Shown here one piece after another: positions 41,247 through 50,585 of a DNA stretch of 64,000 bases. Both the position numbers and the translations under genes were made by a program. The notes under the pieces are model-generated. The model searched no databases, was not told where the DNA came from, and saw only the letters and a program-made list of their open reading frames with translations. Position 1 is the first letter of the stretch, and each line of letters starts with the position of its first letter. The stretch is from an uncultured Myxococcales bacterium (lineage in GTDB: Bacteria > Myxococcota_A > UBA9042 > DTJE01): positions 1 to 64,000 of the forward strand of contig CAIZWN010000015.1 of assembly GCA_903936705.1 (NCBI GenBank), written 5' to 3'.

Positions 41247-43943
41247 ATGGACCAGCGGTCGGGCAGCCCGGCTCAGGAACCGGTCGGGAACGTTCGACCT
41301 ACCCGCCAACCTGAACTTACTTCGCGCATGATTCAATCCCCCGGACGGCTTGTCGAGTGGCTTGGGCGGGTGCTGTTTCGGCACGTCAAGTTCGACGACG
41401 CTGACCTCGCGACGATTCGCGACGTCAACCAGCGGGGCACGCCGATCTATGTTCTTTATGTCCGTAGCCTGCTTGATTACATGTATTTCTGCTATGCATT
41501 TGTCAGGTTCGGACTGCCTCTGGTCGGATTCGCCGAGGGTATGGACCTGCGATACGTGCTTCCGCGGGAGGCGATTTCCTGGTTCTGGCGCCGGCTGTTT
41601 GGCCGTCGCCAACAACTGTCGGACGGCGAGGCATTGCAGGCATTGATTGCCGCAGATCGCCCGTGCCTGGTCTCACTGAAGCGTCCCAGAACGTTGATCC
41701 AATGGGGTGCCGACAGCCAGGGAACACTGCTGGCCGACGTTATCGCATCCCAGGCCCTGACGGGCCGACCAGTGATTCTTGTACCTCTGCAAGTTGTCTG
41801 GCACCACGTACCCGAGACTTATCGTCGTTCGATCGCCGATGTGCTGCTGGGTGACCCACAGGCACCGGGGCGTCTGCGCAAGCTGCTGTCGTTCTTGTGG
41901 AATCGACGAAGGGCAAACGTGGGCGTCGGGCATCCGCTGGAACTGCCTGCCTTTCTTGCCACCAACAGGGACGCTGACGTAACTGCCGTCGTTGCCCGCC
42001 TGAAATTCGCGTTGAACAACGAGTTTCTTCTGGAGTCAAAGGCCATCCGGGGGCCGGTCTTGAAAGGCGCCCCACGCCTGATCGACGAGATCCTTCGGAC
42101 ACCTCCGTTCATAGAAGAGGTCGAAAGGCACGCTGCGCGCGAGGGCTTTGCTCCTGCCGCCGAGATGAAGCGAGCCAGATCGATGCTGAAGAAGATGGCT
42201 GCGGATTTCTCGTTCAACTGGCTGGAGGGGTTCGCCCTGACCCTGGGGCTGATATTCAACAGGTTGTTCACCGACGTGACTGTCGATACCGCCGGTCTGC
42301 AGGGTATCCGCGAAGCAGCGCGTACAGGCCCGATCGTCCTTGCTCCGGCGCATCGCAGCCATCTTGACTATCTGGTTTATTCGCTGGTTTTCTATACACA
42401 CGGGCTGATTCCGCCGCATATCGCGGCCGGCGAGAATCTTTCCTTTTGGCCCATGGGGCCGATTTTTCGCCGATCAGGCGCATTCTTCATCCGGCGGACC
42501 ATGCGGGGAGCAGAACTTTATGCAATGGCATTGCGCCACTACGTGAGGAAGTTGCTGAAGGACGGATACTGGATCGAGTTTTTCATCGAGGGTACCCGCA
42601 GCCGTTCCGGAAAGTCGGTTCCGCCAAAGTACGGGATGCTGATGATGGTCGTGGACGCCGTCGCGTCCGGGGCGGCCCCTGACGCTCATCTCGTCCCGGC
42701 CGCAGTGACCTACGAGCGGGTTATCGAGATGGCTTCCTACCAGCGCGAATCTGAAGGCCGTGAGAAAGCGCCCGAGAGCGTTGCCACCCTGGCCCGCAGC
42801 GCTAAGGTTCTTGGGACTCGGTACGGTCGCATGTACGTCCAATTCGGGCGTCCGATCGGGATCAAGGAATTTCTTCAGGCATCCGGAGTGTCGATCCCCC
42901 TGCCAGCTGGTGAGTCGGTGCCCCGGCATGTGTTGCGACACCTTGCTCACGCGGTTGCCTGGCGCAACGATCGCGCAATGAGGGTCACGCCTCAGCACCT
43001 TGTGTCCTTTGCGCTGCTGACACACCGGCGCAGGGGGCTAGAGCGTGAGCGCCTTCTTGAGAGGGTCGGTTTCCTGGTGGCCTACCTGACGGCGCGCGGG
43101 GCACTGCTGTCGGATCCTCTGGCCGACCCTCTTCGCGAGAAGGGGCTGCTGCGCGACTGCAACAACACGTCCATCGGACCGGATGACAAGGCTGAGCGCG
43201 AGAGCAATGATCTGCTGGGAGCCGCTCTTGCGCGCCCGATCGACGAGGTGGTGCGCCTGTTTGTCAGGGACAAACTCGTGCGGCTGGGGTCCTTTGGAGA
43301 CGATTGGGTTGTTTCGCCCGAGGAAGCTGGCAGGACGGTTCTTGACTACCACAAGAACGCGATACTCCACAATTTTGTCGATGATGCCCTTTTTGCCACT
43401 GCCGTTTTGCGACTGCTGGAGAAGGGGCCGGTGGCCGAAACGGACCTTATGGCCGAGTGCCGTCTGCTGTCCAGGGCGATGAAGCTTGAGTTCGTTTACG
43501 GAGCCGAAGGGTTCGAGGTGACCTATGCCGCAACGCTTGAACGGATAGTTCACGAGGGACTGCTGCGGCGCGAAGCGGGCGGTCTGGATGCCGATGCAGA
43601 CGCCAGGGAGGCTCTGGGGTTTTTCGCCGCCAGTGTGCAGCCGTTTGTCGAGTCCTACAGGATCCTTGCCAAGGCAGCACAGGCGCCGGGCGCGCCGGTC
43701 GCGGAGAAGGAACTGGTAAAGGCTGCCCTGCGTACCGGACGCCGGCTATATTCGGTCGGCGAGGTGGAACTGCCCGAATCCGTCAACGCTGTCACCTTCG
43801 CCAATGCCGCCGAATGGCTGCGAGGGCAGGTCGCATCGGGGGCGTCGCCGACCCGTGCTGATGCCGCTCGCGATCTGCTGAGGGCAGTCGAAGGCCGATC
43901 GGCAGCTGCCTCACTTGTCCCGGACACCCAGTCCGTTTCATAG
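41247..43943 (+). CDS. plsB: Glycerol-3-phosphate 1-O-acyltransferase
   Basis: 898 residues, typical for PlsB. The start at 41247 has GGGAG upstream; upstream in-frame sequence is not conserved. Acyltransferase motifs: block I HX4D as H369-RSHLD374, block II GAFFIRR, block III FIEGTRSRSGK, and block IV LVPAAVTYERVIE. N-terminal alpha-helical region (30-320) and C-terminal helical region (600-898) fit PlsB. The enzyme transfers an acyl group to glycerol-3-phosphate, the first step of phospholipid synthesis, at the inner membrane. Single-gene unit between the GH31 gene (divergent, 230-base gap) and the radical SAM locus. Confidence 0.96.
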   Translation: MDQRSGSPAQEPVGNVRPTRQPELTSRMIQSPGRLVEWLGRVLFRHVKFDDADLATIRDVNQRGTPIYVLYVRSLLDYMYFCYAFVRFGLPLVGFAEGMDLRYVLPREAISWFWRRLFGRRQQLSDGEALQALIAADRPCLVSLKRPRTLIQWGADSQGTLLADVIASQALTGRPVILVPLQVVWHHVPETYRRSIADVLLGDPQAPGRLRKLLSFLWNRRRANVGVGHPLELPAFLATNRDADVTAVVARLKFALNNEFLLESKAIRGPVLKGAPRLIDEILRTPPFIEEVERHAAREGFAPAAEMKRARSMLKKMAADFSFNWLEGFALTLGLIFNRLFTDVTVDTAGLQGIREAARTGPIVLAPAHRSHLDYLVYSLVFYTHGLIPPHIAAGENLSFWPMGPIFRRSGAFFIRRTMRGAELYAMALRHYVRKLLKDGYWIEFFIEGTRSRSGKSVPPKYGMLMMVVDAVASGAAPDAHLVPAAVTYERVIEMASYQRESEGREKAPESVATLARSAKVLGTRYGRMYVQFGRPIGIKEFLQASGVSIPLPAGESVPRHVLRHLAHAVAWRNDRAMRVTPQHLVSFALLTHRRRGLERERLLERVGFLVAYLTARGALLSDPLADPLREKGLLRDCNNTSIGPDDKAERESNDLLGAALARPIDEVVRLFVRDKLVRLGSFGDDWVVSPEEAGRTVLDYHKNAILHNFVDDALFATAVLRLLEKGPVAETDLMAECRLLSRAMKLEFVYGAEGFEVTYAATLERIVHEGLLRREAGGLDADADAREALGFFAASVQPFVESYRILAKAAQAPGAPVAEKELVKAALRTGRRLYSVGEVELPESVNAVTFANAAEWLRGQVASGASPTRADAARDLLRAVEGRSAAASLVPDTQSVS

Positions 43944-44053
43944 CGTCCAGTTCTTGCGCCGGATGCGCCGGTTCGTTGCGACATCGTTGAATCGGCTTTT
44001 CCCCCGGGACTTTCAGTTGGATAGGCAGGTCAGTCGGTCGACCTTCCGAGTGT

Positions 44054-44082
44054 TTGACTTCACCGCACCTGACCGCTACTTT
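44054..44082 (+). promoter_or_regulatory. Candidate promoter of the radical SAM / QueC-like locus
   Basis: TTGACT at 44054-44059, 17-base spacer, TACTTT at 44077-44082, about 40 bases upstream of the first start codon (44123). The -35 is strong (five of six), the -10 weak. Confidence 0.4.
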
Positions 44083-44122
44083 TGGTTGAGATCGCAGCCC
44101 CTCTCATTCGGAGCCTTGCTCG

Positions 44123-46516
44123 ATGGTCCACGAACCGACGTCAGCACGTGTCGCCTGGTTGGTAGCGCGGCCGGGACGCCTTTCCCCTTCGGACGGTTGC
44201 ACGATGGTTGCCATACCCGTGACGATGGGACCCGACGGCCCTGTTCTGGACGGTCTCGCCGATTCATTGCGGGCCGCCGCACCAGAATTCATATGGATTG
44301 ATGTCGAGCCCGACGATGTTCCCGCAATGATCCGGATCGCTGGCGAGACAGGCGTGCCCATCGTGCTGGCCTCACCATCCGCGGCCTCGATTCTTGATGT
44401 ACAGGAACTCTCTGCCGCGGCTGCCGTGGCAAGCGCCCCCATTCTGGTCGGGCATCGTCTTCCGTTTTGCGCCGGCTTGCTCCGAGCAACCGCCCTTCGC
44501 AGCCACCCATCCTTCCAGGAACTCCAGGGCTTCAGCCTGGAGGTGCGAATTTCGATGTCGCACCTCCGCATGCCGCACGATTCGGACGTGGCGCACGATG
44601 ACCTTGTGGCCGAGGTAGCCAATGCCCTGTCGGCGCTCCAGCACCTGGGCATTTCCGTGAAGGGGATGCGGCTGGCAAACCCGATCGATACGGATTATTG
44701 GAACCAGATGGTGCTGGTTTTGGATGGCCCCCAATCCGGCCGATTGGTCATCAAACCATCGGGTGCGCAGGCGGGGGACACGGGAATCTTGACTCTGACC
44801 GGACCCCAGTGGCAAATGAAGTGGCAGACGTCCGATGCAGGCGAGCAACTCGAGATCGTGCTGGACGGAAAACGGCGTGTCGAAACGTTTGCCACGCTCC
44901 CTTTTCCAGGCGGAATGCTAGCCTATTTCAGCAACTTCATTGAACGCGGCCTTCCCTTGTACGAGGGTATCGACACACTGGCAAACGTTCTGGACACGGC
45001 ACTCGAACGCGTGGACGAGTACCTGCACCAGAACACTGTAACCGTGCGACAGATAGGCACCCGTCGGCAGGCACAGGAGGAGAAGAGCTCCGGATCGTTC
45101 TGGTCACGATTCAAGCTCGTCCAGCAGGGGTTCGAATCCGGGTTCGAGGCCGACCGGGAATCGATGCTTCCATTCCTGGTTCCACTGGACACTCCTTTCC
45201 GCTTGCTGCTCACCCGATTGCCAATGGCCACGGCGGACGAAGGCAACATGTTGGCGCCGCCTTATGCCCTGGCACGCCTGTCGGCGATGGCCGCGCAGAT
45301 CGGGGCGGAAACAACGGCTCTCGACCTTGCTCCTTGTTTCCGGCCACCTTCCCGAACCGACCCGTCCCTTGTTGATGTCCCGGGCTTGAAGGCTCGCATC
45401 GCCTCGAGCGCAGGGACCCAGCCGTTTGAGCTGGCAGGTTTTTCGATCGAAGACCCGCGGATGTGGCCGGTAGTCGACGCACTGTCGCGGTTTGTAAAGG
45501 ATTCTGGGATCGCACCAACCGTGGTAATTGGCGGGTCTGGGGCCTCCAAGATCGAGCGTGATCTGTTCCGGGCTTCCAAAGCCGTAGATTTTGTCGTGTT
45601 TGGAGAGGGCGAACTGGCCTTGTTACGGCTGCTCCAGTGCCTCCGCGGCCAGGCCAGTATCGATACGGTACCTGGCCTCTGGCTTCCCTCATGGCCCCTG
45701 GACCGGTCCTCGAATCCAGACGTCATCGCCGACCTCGACGAATTGCCGACCCCCGACTTCTCGGGCCTTGACCTCATGCAGTATCCTGTCGCCAGCGATG
45801 CCTTACGACGTCCGTTCCTGCCCTTCCTTTTCTTCCTGGGGTGCACGTTTCATTGTGCCTTTTGCACGAACCGATCCGGGCAGAAACCACGCGTCCGCTC
45901 CCCGAAACGGGTCGTGGAGGATCTGCGGCAGATGCGCGACCGGCACGGTGTTCGCGATTTTCTGTTCCTGAACAACATGATCAACACGGCTCCTGGGCCG
46001 ATGCGCGCTTGGCTGGACGCGATGGAGCGCGCCGATCTCGGCATTCGCTGGTGCGATTGTGCGAGGGCCTCGGGCATCACGAAAGAGGACATCGAGCGAA
46101 TGGCCCGGGTCGGATGCGTCGAGTTGACCTGGGGCGTAGACACCTGCAGCCGACGCATGGCTCGCTATGTTCAGAAGGGGTGCAACCTCGATCGCGTTCG
46201 TGAGACCCTTCAGGTATCGCACGAGGCCGGCATCCGGAACGTCGTAAACCTGATCGTTGGCATGCCTACCGAAACCGAGGAAGAATTCGACGAGGAATGC
46301 CGGTATGTCGAATCCATTCTCCCCTTCGTCGACGGTTTCAACAACCAGGGCTTCAACTACAATCAGGGTTCTCCCATGTACGAAATGCCACTGAAATTCG
46401 GCCTGCGCCGACGCGGCAACACCTATGATGAAATCGGCGGCCTCCGCTGGCGCGAGCATCTTCGAATCCGAGAACAACGTAAGCAACGCATGGCCCAGGT
46501 GATCGGAAGGAAATAA
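44123..46516 (+). CDS. Fusion of oxidoreductase-like domain, B12-binding-fold domain and radical SAM domain
   Basis: 797 residues; the start at 44123 has CGGAG upstream. Residues 1-310 look like a degenerate Gfo/Idh/MocA oxidoreductase: Rossmann-like PEFIWIDVEPDDVPAMIRIA, VPIVLASPSAAS and a C-terminal GGMLAYFSNFIERGLPLYEG. Residues about 355-530 form a B12-binding-type fold (PPYALARLSAMAAQIGAETT, VVIGGSGASKIERD, VVFGEGELALLRLL, VPGLWLPS) but lack DxHxxG. The radical SAM core (570-790) has C574-x3-C578-x2-C581 in GCTFHCAFC, then NLIVGMPTETEEEFDEE. The architecture matches class B/B12-dependent radical SAM methylases or rearranging enzymes, but the N-terminal fusion is unusual. First gene of the locus; substrate unknown. 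Confidence 0.85.
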   Translation: MVHEPTSARVAWLVARPGRLSPSDGCTMVAIPVTMGPDGPVLDGLADSLRAAAPEFIWIDVEPDDVPAMIRIAGETGVPIVLASPSAASILDVQELSAAAAVASAPILVGHRLPFCAGLLRATALRSHPSFQELQGFSLEVRISMSHLRMPHDSDVAHDDLVAEVANALSALQHLGISVKGMRLANPIDTDYWNQMVLVLDGPQSGRLVIKPSGAQAGDTGILTLTGPQWQMKWQTSDAGEQLEIVLDGKRRVETFATLPFPGGMLAYFSNFIERGLPLYEGIDTLANVLDTALERVDEYLHQNTVTVRQIGTRRQAQEEKSSGSFWSRFKLVQQGFESGFEADRESMLPFLVPLDTPFRLLLTRLPMATADEGNMLAPPYALARLSAMAAQIGAETTALDLAPCFRPPSRTDPSLVDVPGLKARIASSAGTQPFELAGFSIEDPRMWPVVDALSRFVKDSGIAPTVVIGGSGASKIERDLFRASKAVDFVVFGEGELALLRLLQCLRGQASIDTVPGLWLPSWPLDRSSNPDVIADLDELPTPDFSGLDLMQYPVASDALRRPFLPFLFFLGCTFHCAFCTNRSGQKPRVRSPKRVVEDLRQMRDRHGVRDFLFLNNMINTAPGPMRAWLDAMERADLGIRWCDCARASGITKEDIERMARVGCVELTWGVDTCSRRMARYVQKGCNLDRVRETLQVSHEAGIRNVVNLIVGMPTETEEEFDEECRYVESILPFVDGFNNQGFNYNQGSPMYEMPLKFGLRRRGNTYDEIGGLRWREHLRIREQRKQRMAQVIGRK

Positions 46517-46679
46517 ACGGCGCGGTTTTTCGTTCGCACATGCAAGGGTCGGGCTCCGGCGATTATTTGAACATCCCAAAGCGTCAGCACGGCAAGTGGG
46601 TGCGATGCTTGACGAGTGCATTGCTCCGAGTACACACTCGTTTCGAGCAAGGCGGACGCGCTTTCACTATAGAGGGAAG

Positions 46680-48401
46680 ATGCGAGTCGAAGTCGCCAGG
46701 AATTCACACGGTTTCTGCTATGAGATCGTTCCGGAACCGGACGACACGATCGTCGGACGCGTGGAATTCGGTGATCGCCCGAATCCGATGGTGGAACTGG
46801 TAGAACTGGCATATCGGGTCGAACTTCCCGATAACGCCATTCAGCCACACCCGGATCTACATGCCGCCGCCATCTGGTCGGTGTTACGCCCCTACATAGG
46901 ACATCGTCTCGTTCTGCCTTTCGGTGTTTCCAGTTCCTTTTCGAACTCGATGCGCCGACAGATTGGCGTTGAGATTCCCGTTGTGGATCGGAAGTTGGCG
47001 CCTCGGAGGCCAGCCTCCAAGGATCAAGCCGGCCTTTTGTACTCTGGGGGAATGGACTCGGCGTGCGCCAGCCTGGTACTGCCGCCGGACATGGTTCACA
47101 TGGCGCTAGCCAGGATCCCGCGGGCAGGCATTCCGTTGACTGGCATTCCCGGAACATCGCCCGAGCAGGTTGATCTGCTGGGAATATGCGCTGACACCGC
47201 CGCACTGGGCCGGAAGGTCGTCGTATTCAGGGATGACCACGAGGCATTGACGCGCCCCTACCCGACCTGGCACTCGAACATCGCATTGCTTCCGGCGCTG
47301 TATCTTGCCGACACCTACCAGATGTCAGTGGTCGAAACCGGTGACGTCCTGAACGCGTTTGCCTTTCCCGGTTACCACGCAGATTCGACCTCATGGAAGT
47401 TCTCTGCGAACCAGGTTGGCATGGACCGTCGCGATAAACATCAGCAGGTTACGGGTCTATTCCAGACGCTGTACGGGCTGAAAACTCTTGGCTTGCGGCC
47501 CGGTGGTTGCGTCATGGGATTAACCGAGGTCGGAACGGCGCGCCTCGTTGCCAGGAGTCCCCTGCGCGGCAGGACGTATTCATGCTATCGCCCGGTGCCT
47601 GACGAAGCCAGTGAGCGCTATTGCTATGCCTGTGACAAGTGCTTCCGGAAGGTACTGTTGTCCCATGTTGTGGAAGATCGCGAAGTGCCGTCGACCCTTT
47701 TCGAGCAGTTCCTGTCACAACCCCACTTGGCGGCCATCTTCGCGCGCCCGTTCCCCGATTGGCACGACATCTGGTTCTACATCTTCCAGAAGATTCGATG
47801 CGACCATCCCTTCGTACAGCGGATGCAGGCCCAGGCACGCCTTGGACCCGACATGTCCTGGATGGAACGATGGTATTCCCCCGCAAAGGATCTGATTCCG
47901 CCTACCTATCGGGAGCACGTGGTTCAAAGAATCCTCGATCAGCTCGAACCGATGACGGCGCAGGAACTGGTCGCGATCGAACACCTGAAGATTCCGCCGC
48001 TGCCCGTGCTGGAACCAGTCTCGACCGGATTCGTTCTCACAACCGGGCAGACGACCACCCCGCCTCCTAGCGACTTGCCGCCGGAAATCACGGCTCGGAA
48101 TGGCGTAGTGATCGACATCGAAGAAGAAGGAGGAGAGAACCGATACCGGTTCGAGATTGGTCCCGCCCAGGAAGGCATGATTGCCTACATTCGAGGAAGG
48201 CACCTCGCGTTGACCCATCAGCCCTGCAAGATTGATCATGAATTCCACGTCGTGGTTGCAGCGTTGTATCGCGTCATGAGAAAAGTCGAGTCCATTGCTG
48301 GAGAAACCGAGGACAAGGAATGGAATCGTCTAATCCAGGTGGTGCTGGAGCAAGCCCGGACGTCGTGCCGATACAAGGTTTCGGTGGCGCCATGGATTTG
48401 A
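46680..48401 (+). CDS. QueC-like PP-loop ATPase with C-terminal extension
   Basis: 573 residues from ATG 46680, with AGAGGG upstream; earlier in-frame starts exist (GTG 46596). Residues 1-110 are an N-terminal domain (FCYEIVPEPDDTIVGRVEFG). The N-type PP-loop is LLYSGGMDSACASL (S122-GGMDS127). A four-Cys zinc-type cluster, SCYRPVPDEASERYCYACDK followed by C321 (C302, C315, C318, C321), matches the QueC C-x-C-x2-C-x2-C tetrad. QueC makes 7-cyano-7-deazaguanine by ATP-dependent nitrile formation; related QueC-like enzymes modify proteins in defence systems. Two hundred further residues end with a domain of unknown type (RYRFEIGPAQEGMIAYIRGR). It may activate a carboxylate for amide, nitrile or thio-type chemistry. 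Confidence 0.82.
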   Translation: MRVEVARNSHGFCYEIVPEPDDTIVGRVEFGDRPNPMVELVELAYRVELPDNAIQPHPDLHAAAIWSVLRPYIGHRLVLPFGVSSSFSNSMRRQIGVEIPVVDRKLAPRRPASKDQAGLLYSGGMDSACASLVLPPDMVHMALARIPRAGIPLTGIPGTSPEQVDLLGICADTAALGRKVVVFRDDHEALTRPYPTWHSNIALLPALYLADTYQMSVVETGDVLNAFAFPGYHADSTSWKFSANQVGMDRRDKHQQVTGLFQTLYGLKTLGLRPGGCVMGLTEVGTARLVARSPLRGRTYSCYRPVPDEASERYCYACDKCFRKVLLSHVVEDREVPSTLFEQFLSQPHLAAIFARPFPDWHDIWFYIFQKIRCDHPFVQRMQAQARLGPDMSWMERWYSPAKDLIPPTYREHVVQRILDQLEPMTAQELVAIEHLKIPPLPVLEPVSTGFVLTTGQTTTPPPSDLPPEITARNGVVIDIEEEGGENRYRFEIGPAQEGMIAYIRGRHLALTHQPCKIDHEFHVVVAALYRVMRKVESIAGETEDKEWNRLIQVVLEQARTSCRYKVSVAPWI

Positions 48402-48455
48402 GATGTCACAAGATCCATCGGAGTAGGAGCGTCAAGATCTCGAGATGCTACCAGG

Positions 48456-50426
48456 TCACCCTGCCTCAAGATCCCGCGACCACGCCATACGACCGGAATC
48501 GCCCTTCTTCAGGCACGCACGCACGGATGCGCCATCGGAACTCCTGAACGTGAGAACGATCCGATCTGGACGGACTTCCCCGCCGGTCAGTGCCACGGCC
48601 GAATCACCCAACGACATCAAGCGCCCTTTGAAGCGCCGCCAGGCCTCTTGATGAAAGTCATTCGACACGTGCCATTCCGCCGGAAGCCGGCCTTCCATCT
48701 GCAAGGCCTGGACCGAGTGAAACACACGCTCCAACTGGCGGCGTCCTGCTTCGGTCAACAAGGCATCTGCTGGAGGTATCAGACGGACCTGACCACAAAG
48801 AAAACCGCTGCCACCTTCGTCGTCCAGTGGAACAATGCGAAACCCTGTGGTTTCGGGTCGTGCCAGACCTTCTGTATGGATCTCCATCCAGGGTCGCGTT
48901 GACGGCGACGACCTGGTTCGGAACCAGACTGATGCACGCTTCTCATTCAGGGCAGGATCCGCAGTCGTAAGGGCTCGGGTCATGAACTGCCCAGCCTGAA
49001 ACCATGGATCATCAACCGTACCATGGCTGCCGCCGAGGGCCAGAATCCAGCGCAGGAATGCCTCTAGTTCATCCGGATCAACAGGGTCAGCAGATTCGGT
49101 TGCACGCACTCCGACAAGTCCATCGTCACGAACCGCCCACCAACGAGCCAGACCGTAGGTGCTGCCGCCTACCCGGACCCTGAATCGAGACCCTGCCGGC
49201 CCCAGCTCCACCAGGCCGGTTTCAGAAAGAGGCTCCCACCGGAAGCCGCCTGGCGCCGAATCGGCGGCTTCCTCGGCGACGCCAATCAACTCCCGCAGAA
49301 CGGAAATAGCCAGTTTCGATGGGGTGAATGCATCCGCAACGATCGAGTCGACCGATGGTGCGTTCCCAACCATCGCATCGGCCGCCTCCATGCGCGCATG
49401 CAGCCTTTCCGGAACCGGTTCGCAGAACGGAACCGGGCAGGCGTCAGGTCCGAAATCACCGGTCAGGAAATGGCCTCTGAACAGGCAGATCGGGCCCAGC
49501 GTGCAGACGGCGCACCACCACGAGCAGGGGTGTTCAACGCGATTGTTCCTCTGGGGGAACATGTTATCGATCTTCGACTGCTCACCGAAGTTGTGTTCGA
49601 TCTGGACACCGCGCAGCACAGTCGTGACATCCACAGCGCGCTCTTCCCGGCCTGGAATGGCGCACAGCGGAAAGTCGCGAAACACCACGGCGGCAGCTCC
49701 GAAAGCACTCTCCATATCCACCGGCATCGCCATAAACGCCTTCCGGAAGCGCGCCAGTGGCGCCCAATAGGGCCGGGCAAGGTCCGGGGACATGTGCCGC
49801 AGATTGACGCGCTTGAACGTCAGAAGGAAGGGCGTCACCGCGAGTCGTTCATGCAGAAGGGCGATCACCTCGTCAAGTCGGTCCACGTTCAACGCGCTGA
49901 CGACGCAGTTGATATTGATCCCCAGAAGAAAATGCCCGGATTTCTCGAACTCGCGGTTGACTCGCTCGATATTCTCGACGGCCGCCAACAGCCGACGGAA
50001 GCCCGAGGGTGGACGACGCGTGATGCGCGCGTAGGTTTCTTCGTCCGGATACGGGAACGATATCTCAAGGTTGCTCAACCCGGCGTCAAGGCAGGCACGC
50101 AGGAATCCGATGTCCTGGAAACGGATTCCGTTCGTGGAGTATGTGACCGGCAGACCCAGAGAACAGGCAAAGCGGGTAAGGTCGATGAGGTCGGGATTCA
50201 AAGTCGGCTCGGCGCCCATGAAGACGACGGCAGCATGACGACCCACCACCGACCTGAGCATCTCGTGCACCAGGTCAACCGGCATGTCACGGTAGCCAGT
50301 TCGGTCCCCTTCAAAGCAGTACTCGCAGCGATGTTGACAGCGAATGGTGGTGTTGATGGCCAGGTGCGGGAGGTCTCCAATCGCGAGGCAATCGCCAAGT
50401 TTATCGAGGCTCCACGCCGGCTTCAC
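48456..50426 (-). CDS. Radical SAM / SPASM enzyme with long C-terminal extension
   Basis: 656 residues from GTG 50426, preceded by a purine-rich GCGAGGGCGGGAGGG. The radical SAM motif C30-x3-C34-x2-C37 is IRCQHRCEYCFEG, followed by VVFMGAEPTLNPDLIDLTRF and VTYSTNGIRF. SPASM-like Cys-rich stretch at about 303-338 (HPCSWWCAVCTLGPICLF, CPVPFC). Residues about 400-656 are an extra domain with Trp-rich features (FRWEPLSETGLVELG, YGLARWWAVRDDGLVG). The N-terminal layout matches enzymes maturing small peptides (thioether, C-C or epimerisation). It converges on the QueC-like gene (54-base gap) and lies 54 bases downstream of a 34-codon reading frame, a likely substrate. Confidence 0.9.
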   Translation of the reverse strand: MKPAWSLDKLGDCLAIGDLPHLAINTTIRCQHRCEYCFEGDRTGYRDMPVDLVHEMLRSVVGRHAAVVFMGAEPTLNPDLIDLTRFACSLGLPVTYSTNGIRFQDIGFLRACLDAGLSNLEISFPYPDEETYARITRRPPSGFRRLLAAVENIERVNREFEKSGHFLLGININCVVSALNVDRLDEVIALLHERLAVTPFLLTFKRVNLRHMSPDLARPYWAPLARFRKAFMAMPVDMESAFGAAAVVFRDFPLCAIPGREERAVDVTTVLRGVQIEHNFGEQSKIDNMFPQRNNRVEHPCSWWCAVCTLGPICLFRGHFLTGDFGPDACPVPFCEPVPERLHARMEAADAMVGNAPSVDSIVADAFTPSKLAISVLRELIGVAEEAADSAPGGFRWEPLSETGLVELGPAGSRFRVRVGGSTYGLARWWAVRDDGLVGVRATESADPVDPDELEAFLRWILALGGSHGTVDDPWFQAGQFMTRALTTADPALNEKRASVWFRTRSSPSTRPWMEIHTEGLARPETTGFRIVPLDDEGGSGFLCGQVRLIPPADALLTEAGRRQLERVFHSVQALQMEGRLPAEWHVSNDFHQEAWRRFKGRLMSLGDSAVALTGGEVRPDRIVLTFRSSDGASVRACLKKGDSGRMAWSRDLEAG

Positions 50427-50480
50427 CCCTCCCGCCCTCGCGATGACAACGAAGCAAGTTATCGTTCAACATTCTCCCTG

Positions 50481-50585
50481 TCAAACTGCCCTCAGGAATG
50501 GGCCACGTGGTATCAACTCCAGGGAAGGCACGAATCCGCCATATCGATTGAATTGTTGCCGATTATCCTTCCCGCGTTCCGCCAC
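50481..50585 (-). CDS. 34-residue peptide gene, candidate radical SAM substrate
   Basis: A short frame too small for usual detection: GTG at 50583-50585, stop at 50481-50483. Immediately upstream is TAGGAGG, five to six bases before the start, a stronger ribosome binding site than most genes here. The peptide has a polar N-terminal half (AERGKDNRQQFN), a central RYGGFVP and a hydrophobic C-terminal half ending ELIPRGPFLRAV. It lies 54 bases upstream of the SPASM-type radical SAM gene on the same strand, the usual place of a ribosomally made precursor. No Cys is present, so thioether crosslinks are excluded; Tyr, Phe, Arg or Pro-linked modifications are possible. Confidence 0.5.
   Translation of the reverse strand: MAERGKDNRQQFNRYGGFVPSLELIPRGPFLRAV

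Noticed and set aside
43915-44301. 128-codon plus-strand frame overlapping the end of plsB and the start of the radical SAM fusion
   Set aside because: It covers a promoter region and overlaps two well-supported genes in other frames; no conserved feature.
48437-48446. Palindrome ATCTCGAGAT between two convergent genes as a terminator
   Set aside because: Ten-base palindrome without loop or T-run; may be chance.
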